From NCBI RefSeq assembly GCF_007115105.1, contig NZ_SULJ01000002.1:306190-370189 (forward strand): a stretch of 64,000 nt of DNA. Direction: 5' to 3'. Shown here one piece after another: positions 60,064 to 64,000 of this stretch. This DNA is from Clostridium sp. HBUAS56010. Lineage in GTDB: Bacteria; Bacillota; Clostridia; Lachnospirales; Lachnospiraceae. Positions within the stretch are counted from its first letter, which is position 1, and each line of letters opens with the position of its first letter. Made by a program: the position numbers and the translations under genes. A model generated the notes under the pieces. It made no database searches. It was not told the DNA's origin and saw only the letters and a program-made list of their open reading frames with translations.

Positions 60064-61044
60064 CTACCCTTCAAATGGATACTTTATTCCCCACTGTCTT
60101 CGTAACTCATCCATAACCTTCATAATCTTTAAAGTAGTTTCATGAGGCATCTCCGGACATTCCAAAAGTCCCTGTTCAATGGCTTTGGTGCTGGCTTCAA
60201 TCTGGTATTCATATCCTGATATCTGCTCAGGTCTTTCATAGGTTTTAACCAGTTTACGGTTTGTATCATAGATTTTTATGGATTCAAAATTATTAATATT
60301 TTCGATAACCATAAATCCTTTTGTTCCATAGATAATTCCCTGACGGTCTGAAAGCACCTGGAGAGAACTGTTAAGAATCGCCATCTTCCCTTCTGGGTAT
60401 GAGAGCGTGATGCTGTTTTGGGCATCCACTCCTGTGTCCGTCTTTATTACGCTGGACTGAATATCTGTTATCTCATCGCCAAATACAAGAGATGCAAAAT
60501 TAATGGTATACACACCTACATCAAGAAGGGCTCCTCCTGCAAGTTCCGGCTGGATAAGCCTTGGTTTCTGGGATACCAGATAACAAAGATTTGCTGTGAG
60601 TGTCATGGCGTCTCCAATGATCCCGGAAGCCAGGACCTCTCTTATGGTCTGTGCCATGGGCATATACCTTACCCACATGGCTTCAGTAATCAAAAGATTC
60701 TTCTCTTTTGCCAGTGTTATCATTTCCTCCGCCTGGGAATGGTTTGCTGCAAAAGACTTCTCGCAAAGCACATGCTTTCCATGCTCCAGACATAATTTTG
60801 CATTTTTACAATGCTCTGAGTGAGGGGTTGCAATATAAACCAATTGAATCTCAGGGTCTTTTACCAGATCTTCGTAAGAACCATAAGCTTTTTGAATAGA
60901 AAAACGTGATGCAAACTCACTGGCCTTATCAAGACTTCTGGAAGCAATTCCTACAAGTTCTACGTCTGGCATCTTAACCATTGTGTCAGCCAGAGTCGCT
61001 GCAATCCTGCCCGCTCCCATAATTCCTATTTTCATTGATGTCAT
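60064..61044 (-). CDS. Gfo/Idh/MocA-family oxidoreductase
   Basis: 326 residues. NAD(P)-binding Rossmann fold with IGIMGAGRIA (about 6-15), the VYIATPHSEHCKNA segment and CEKSFAANHSQAEEMI (EKP-like, Lys about 96). The C-terminal substrate domain has GGALLDVGVYTINFASL (about 165-181) with conserved Asp and Tyr-Thr. Such enzymes oxidise or reduce sugars, inositols or related compounds. AAGGAGG precedes ATG, and it lies 28 nt after the sortase gene, so it may be co-transcribed although a link is not evident. Confidence 0.92.
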   Translation of the reverse strand: MTSMKIGIMGAGRIAATLADTMVKMPDVELVGIASRSLDKASEFASRFSIQKAYGSYEDLVKDPEIQLVYIATPHSEHCKNAKLCLEHGKHVLCEKSFAANHSQAEEMITLAKEKNLLITEAMWVRYMPMAQTIREVLASGIIGDAMTLTANLCYLVSQKPRLIQPELAGGALLDVGVYTINFASLVFGDEITDIQSSVIKTDTGVDAQNSITLSYPEGKMAILNSSLQVLSDRQGIIYGTKGFMVIENINNFESIKIYDTNRKLVKTYERPEQISGYEYQIEASTKAIEQGLLECPEMPHETTLKIMKVMDELRRQWGIKYPFEG

Positions 61045-61072
61045 AGCTTAAACCTCCTTATTTTCACTTCAT

Positions 61073-61816
61073 TTACTTATACTTTTTGTTAATTCCAGTA
61101 TAACATAGGAGTACTGCCTGTACAATCGTTCTCTCCCCTGATCCATGGCAGGTAGACATCGTGAGAATGGTATTTTCTACAGAGGGAACATCATCTCCTG
61201 AATACAGGGACGCGTCCATCATCTCATCTATAAATTCCTTCTTCTCAGCGGTCCACTCAAATTGTGTTTTATAACATGTCAGGTCAGATTCATCTCTTAC
61301 CTGAACCGAAAATATCAACCCATTGTACCAATTGCCTTGATAACATAATTGAATAGTCCGATGGCGGTTATAATATTCCTCATTTCTAAATTTATTTAAA
61401 TCTGCAAACATGCTGCCGTCTTTCATGCTGTGTCCGAAAACAACCACATTGCCCCATTCAACTGCTTCTGGATGTTCCTGTACAAAAAGACAGCCTGCTG
61501 GATTGACTGTTTTTTCAAACGTGTGATTCAGATAATAGCCTGGCTTGGGATTTTTCACTACTGGATAAGATATCGAAGTCTGGGGAACGGACAGCCAGAA
61601 TAAGTAATCCGGGTTAATTTGTTTTAATTGTACCTCTTTTTCTTGTTTTCGAGTTATTTCCTTTTGTATATTCTCTTTTAATCTTACATACTCCCGCCTG
61701 GCTCCAACGTAGTTTTTATAATGAAATAGGAGTTGAAAACTAAAATAGAGTATACCTGTAAAGAATATTGCTGCCAGAATAAAAGTGAAGCCCTGTTTTC
61801 TTGTCGTGTTTTTTAT
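61073..61816 (-). CDS. Class B-like sortase with ATA as apparent start codon
   Basis: 247 residues if begun at ATA (61816-61814), 11 nt after AAGGAGG (61834-61828). The frame is open from a TAG at 61861-61859 to 61073 but has no in-frame ATG, GTG or TTG until GTG at 61558, which would remove the membrane anchor. From ATA the protein reads (M)KNTTRKQGFTFIL, then a membrane helix (about 10-28), a coiled linker and the sortase barrel. Catalytic residues are His in VVFGHSMKDGSMF (about 127), Cys in TMSTCHGS (about 217) and Arg in GERTIVQ (about 223). It lies directly after the Cna-B protein, its probable substrate. Confidence 0.8.
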   Translation of the reverse strand: MKNTTRKQGFTFILAAIFFTGILYFSFQLLFHYKNYVGARREYVRLKENIQKEITRKQEKEVQLKQINPDYLFWLSVPQTSISYPVVKNPKPGYYLNHTFEKTVNPAGCLFVQEHPEAVEWGNVVVFGHSMKDGSMFADLNKFRNEEYYNRHRTIQLCYQGNWYNGLIFSVQVRDESDLTCYKTQFEWTAEKKEFIDEMMDASLYSGDDVPSVENTILTMSTCHGSGERTIVQAVLLCYTGINKKYK

Positions 61817-61952
61817 TTGATATCTTTCCTCCTTCTCTCTTTTAATTCCGAGTGTACTCTAATAAAACATTCTTTCTTTAAGTAGTTTCTCTTTATCTTT
61901 AAATTACTTATTATGGTTGAAGTTACCTGAAAACCAATAAAACATATGGAGA

Positions 61953-64000
61953 TTATGGCTCTTTCGATTTAATTCTGCGACTTTTTCTTACCAAAAGAAG
62001 GAAGCCAGAAGTACAGATAAGGAATCCCAGAAGTAAAAGTTCAATTGGCGCATTATCTCCAGTCTTCTCCCCTCTTATTTTACCAGATTTCCCATAAACT
62101 AATTCTAACCTTGGGGACTTCAACGGTTTTTTCTGATACATGGCAGTGATTTTTCCAACCTTGGGAAAATCATCTGAATCCTGGGGCGGAAATTCTGGTA
62201 CTGGTTCAGGATCATTACTTCTTTTATGATTCCTTTTTATATCTATCATAAAAACATCTATTTTCCCTGTTTTTGATGGTATTATAAATTCCACATCTTC
62301 TGCTGAAAAATATCCTTCCGGTGCTTTTACTTCATGAAGAATATAGCTTTTTCCAGCTTCCAAAACTCCTTCTATGGCAATGGAGGTTCCATTTGTTTCA
62401 AAATCTTCCACCAGCAAGCTGCCTTTTTGATCAATAATTCTTAGAATGGCCCCTGTTACACCATTTCCGTCTGAACCCACCTTATTTATGGTTATGATAG
62501 TTGGTTCATTTTCCATTTCTATAATATCAACATTTCCATTGGTACTTACAACAAACGGTACGTCTTCTGCATAGGAATAACCTTTTGCCGGCTGTACTTC
62601 ATGAAGCCAGTAATGTTCTCCTGCTATCAACTGTCCCCGGATCTCTTCCGCCTGCGTGGTGGTAGTAAAGATCAGATCTTTTCCTTCCTTAAAATTCTTT
62701 GTATTTCTTATGGCTTTTGCAGGAGTTTTATCTTCCCGTAATATCTGAAGGATATTGCCTGGAAGCTGTTTCTTTGCCTCTGACGGGGTTGCCCCCTCCA
62801 GTTCCACACCGGATTTCTTTATGAGCACAGAAGTTTTCTGATCTCTCATGTTTAAAATAATAAGCCGTGGTTCCTTTGGAACCGTAAATTCGATTCGTTC
62901 CGCAAACGCATATCCGGCCGGAGGTTCCTCTTCCACCAGCTCATAGGTCTTTCCTGCGATGAGGACTCCTTTGATCCGGTAAGGTTTTCCGGCTGGGGAA
63001 AAGGTTTCTATCTCAGTGCCCGTTTCCTTTTCCCGAATGGTAAAGCTTCCCCCGGTTAAGTACTTCCCGGTATCTGCATCCACCTTTTCTATACAGACTT
63101 CTGTCTGCTGATCTTCCATGACAATGGTTTCCGGAATGCCGCTTTCATCCACTGTAAAAACAAGGTCGGGCGCATAGCCATATCCATCAGGGGAAAGCTT
63201 CTCCTGGAATCGGTAACTGTGTCCCGGTATCATAAGCTTTGATGGGACCAGAACCAGTCTTCCATCTTCTACAGTAAATTCATATAAAATATCTCCGGTT
63301 TCTTCGTCAATCAGGCAGTAATACCCACCGGAAAGTGTCTCATTGGTTTCTTTGTCTACCTTAACAAAGGTCACATTCACCGGTTTATCTTCCATATCCA
63401 CATGATCCATCATTCCTGCTTCGTTGATGATGAAACGGTATACTCCCGTTTCCACCTGGCTCTGGTCACTGTAAATGGTGGTCTCTGTCAGCCTGTAACT
63501 TCCTCCGGCTGTTAACACCTCCCGAATGGTGTTATCGTTCCGGTTGTTTATAAATACAGCACTCTGCAACGCTTTCTGTATCTCTCCGGTTTTCACGGCT
63601 TCATTTCCCTCATAGCTGTCTGCCGGTTCCTGGCTGATTTCATATCTGGTTCCGTATGGAAGACCTTTGAAGGTAATGAATCCATCTCCGGAAAGAGAAA
63701 TGGTTCCCTCTCCTTTGATCCGCCCCTCTACAGAACCGCTGTATGCCTGGTACCCGGTTAAGGCAGCTCCCGTTTGATCCATCAGTTTTACATGGTAAAT
63801 AAATGACTCGTTTTGTCCTTCCCCATGTCCTGTACTTCCGGTTACTCCAGTGCCAGTCCGTTTATTGATGATGGTAACTGATCCATCCGGCACAATGGGA
63901 TTGGCAAGAACGTTCCGCTTGGAGACGTCATTTACCTGTGTTTCAAACCATGCCTTTGCCTGGGTTCCGGTGTCTCCGTTTACCACTGCCACAACTTCTA
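61953..64000 (-). CDS. Large Cna-B-repeat surface adhesin or pilin, 3' part (5' end beyond the window)
   Basis: 681 residues are visible and the frame stays open to the window edge; GTG at 63992 is internal. The visible part starts with a pilin-isopeptide-like domain (FIYHVKLMDQTGAALTGYQ), followed by at least four Cna-B/SpaA-type domains, each ending with an acidic box such as EEEPPAGY, HEVQPAKGY or HEVKAPEGY that supplies the isopeptide-forming Glu. Lysines in VTFVKVDKET and VCIEKVDADTG start domains. The C terminus has GEKTGDNAP, a membrane helix and a basic tail (RKSRRIKSKEP), a sortase-signal layout with a degenerate LPxTG. The sortase gene follows. Confidence 0.9.
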   Translation of the reverse strand, partial: EVVAVVNGDTGTQAKAWFETQVNDVSKRNVLANPIVPDGSVTIINKRTGTGVTGSTGHGEGQNESFIYHVKLMDQTGAALTGYQAYSGSVEGRIKGEGTISLSGDGFITFKGLPYGTRYEISQEPADSYEGNEAVKTGEIQKALQSAVFINNRNDNTIREVLTAGGSYRLTETTIYSDQSQVETGVYRFIINEAGMMDHVDMEDKPVNVTFVKVDKETNETLSGGYYCLIDEETGDILYEFTVEDGRLVLVPSKLMIPGHSYRFQEKLSPDGYGYAPDLVFTVDESGIPETIVMEDQQTEVCIEKVDADTGKYLTGGSFTIREKETGTEIETFSPAGKPYRIKGVLIAGKTYELVEEEPPAGYAFAERIEFTVPKEPRLIILNMRDQKTSVLIKKSGVELEGATPSEAKKQLPGNILQILREDKTPAKAIRNTKNFKEGKDLIFTTTTQAEEIRGQLIAGEHYWLHEVQPAKGYSYAEDVPFVVSTNGNVDIIEMENEPTIITINKVGSDGNGVTGAILRIIDQKGSLLVEDFETNGTSIAIEGVLEAGKSYILHEVKAPEGYFSAEDVEFIIPSKTGKIDVFMIDIKRNHKRSNDPEPVPEFPPQDSDDFPKVGKITAMYQKKPLKSPRLELVYGKSGKIRGEKTGDNAPIELLLLGFLICTSGFLLLVRKSRRIKSKEP

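Noticed and set aside
1-64000. tRNA, rRNA, CRISPR, insertion sequences, prophage
   Set aside because: No cloverleaf-like segment, regular direct-repeat array, transposase or phage gene was recognised on reading; a covariance and profile search would be needed to exclude small RNAs.
63992-64000. GTG at 63992 as the start of the Cna-B protein
   Set aside because: No ribosome site, no signal peptide after it, and the frame stays open to the window edge.

Overview
The window is chromosomal DNA of a spore-forming, monoderm member of the Clostridia, most likely Lachnospiraceae (Clostridium cluster XIVa, for example a Lacrimispora-like genus). The evidence is spoIIR, type III glutamine synthetase, class II aldolase, DUF4250 and DUF1934 proteins, strong GGAGG ribosome sites and moderate GC. 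Genus is inference. About 47 of 58 genes lie on the minus strand, which suggests it is the leading strand here. I saw no rRNA, tRNA, CRISPR array, insertion sequence or prophage.

Layout. 1-4800: a divergent promoter pair, a small membrane protein, superoxide dismutase, a D-amino-acid cell-wall operon (ddl-murI-DUF1934) and spoIIR behind a sigma-F-like promoter. 4757-12143: one operon of a TetR regulator, membrane-fusion protein, RND pump and two TolC-like proteins, driven by a consensus promoter overlaid with two operator palindromes. 12181-22118: ispE-gntR, a small alarmone synthetase, DUF624 protein, cyclophilin-acetyltransferase pair, an Ntn amidohydrolase of the bile-salt-hydrolase type, an alanine/sodium symporter, a zinc phospholipase C-like protein and a lipoprotein. 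22248-27116: a CDP-deoxysugar and surface-glycan operon (GT2, rfbF, rfbG, rfbH, licD).

27224-35606: housekeeping metabolism (M42 peptidase, glnN with an attenuator-like leader, fba, a MATE exporter, thrC, sfsA). 35673-38724: a three-gene SPFH / zinc-ribbon / TPM cluster resembling Bacillus ydjGHI. 38782-45785: endonuclease IV and a VanRS-like two-component system in one operon with an ABC transporter and an 823-residue exported membrane protein. 45934-55361: ppx-ppk1, a DUF815 ATPase, pheA, plsC, a CmpB-like membrane protein, cardiolipin synthase and a 59-residue DUF4250 gene. 55491-60063: asparaginase, clpB and a small cell-wall-binding-repeat protein. 60064-64000: a Gfo/Idh/MocA oxidoreductase, a class B-like sortase whose only well-placed start is ATA, and the 3' part of a large Cna-B-repeat adhesin or pilin running off the window.

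The most useful observations are the dual operator on the efflux promoter, the sigma-F-like promoter of spoIIR, mutually exclusive hairpins before glnN, the sortase start-codon anomaly beside a degenerate sorting signal, a TolC-bearing RND system in a monoderm, and a CDP-sugar operon lacking the reductase partner of RfbH. Many start codons were moved from the longest open frame to the one served by a ribosome site; reasons are given per gene.
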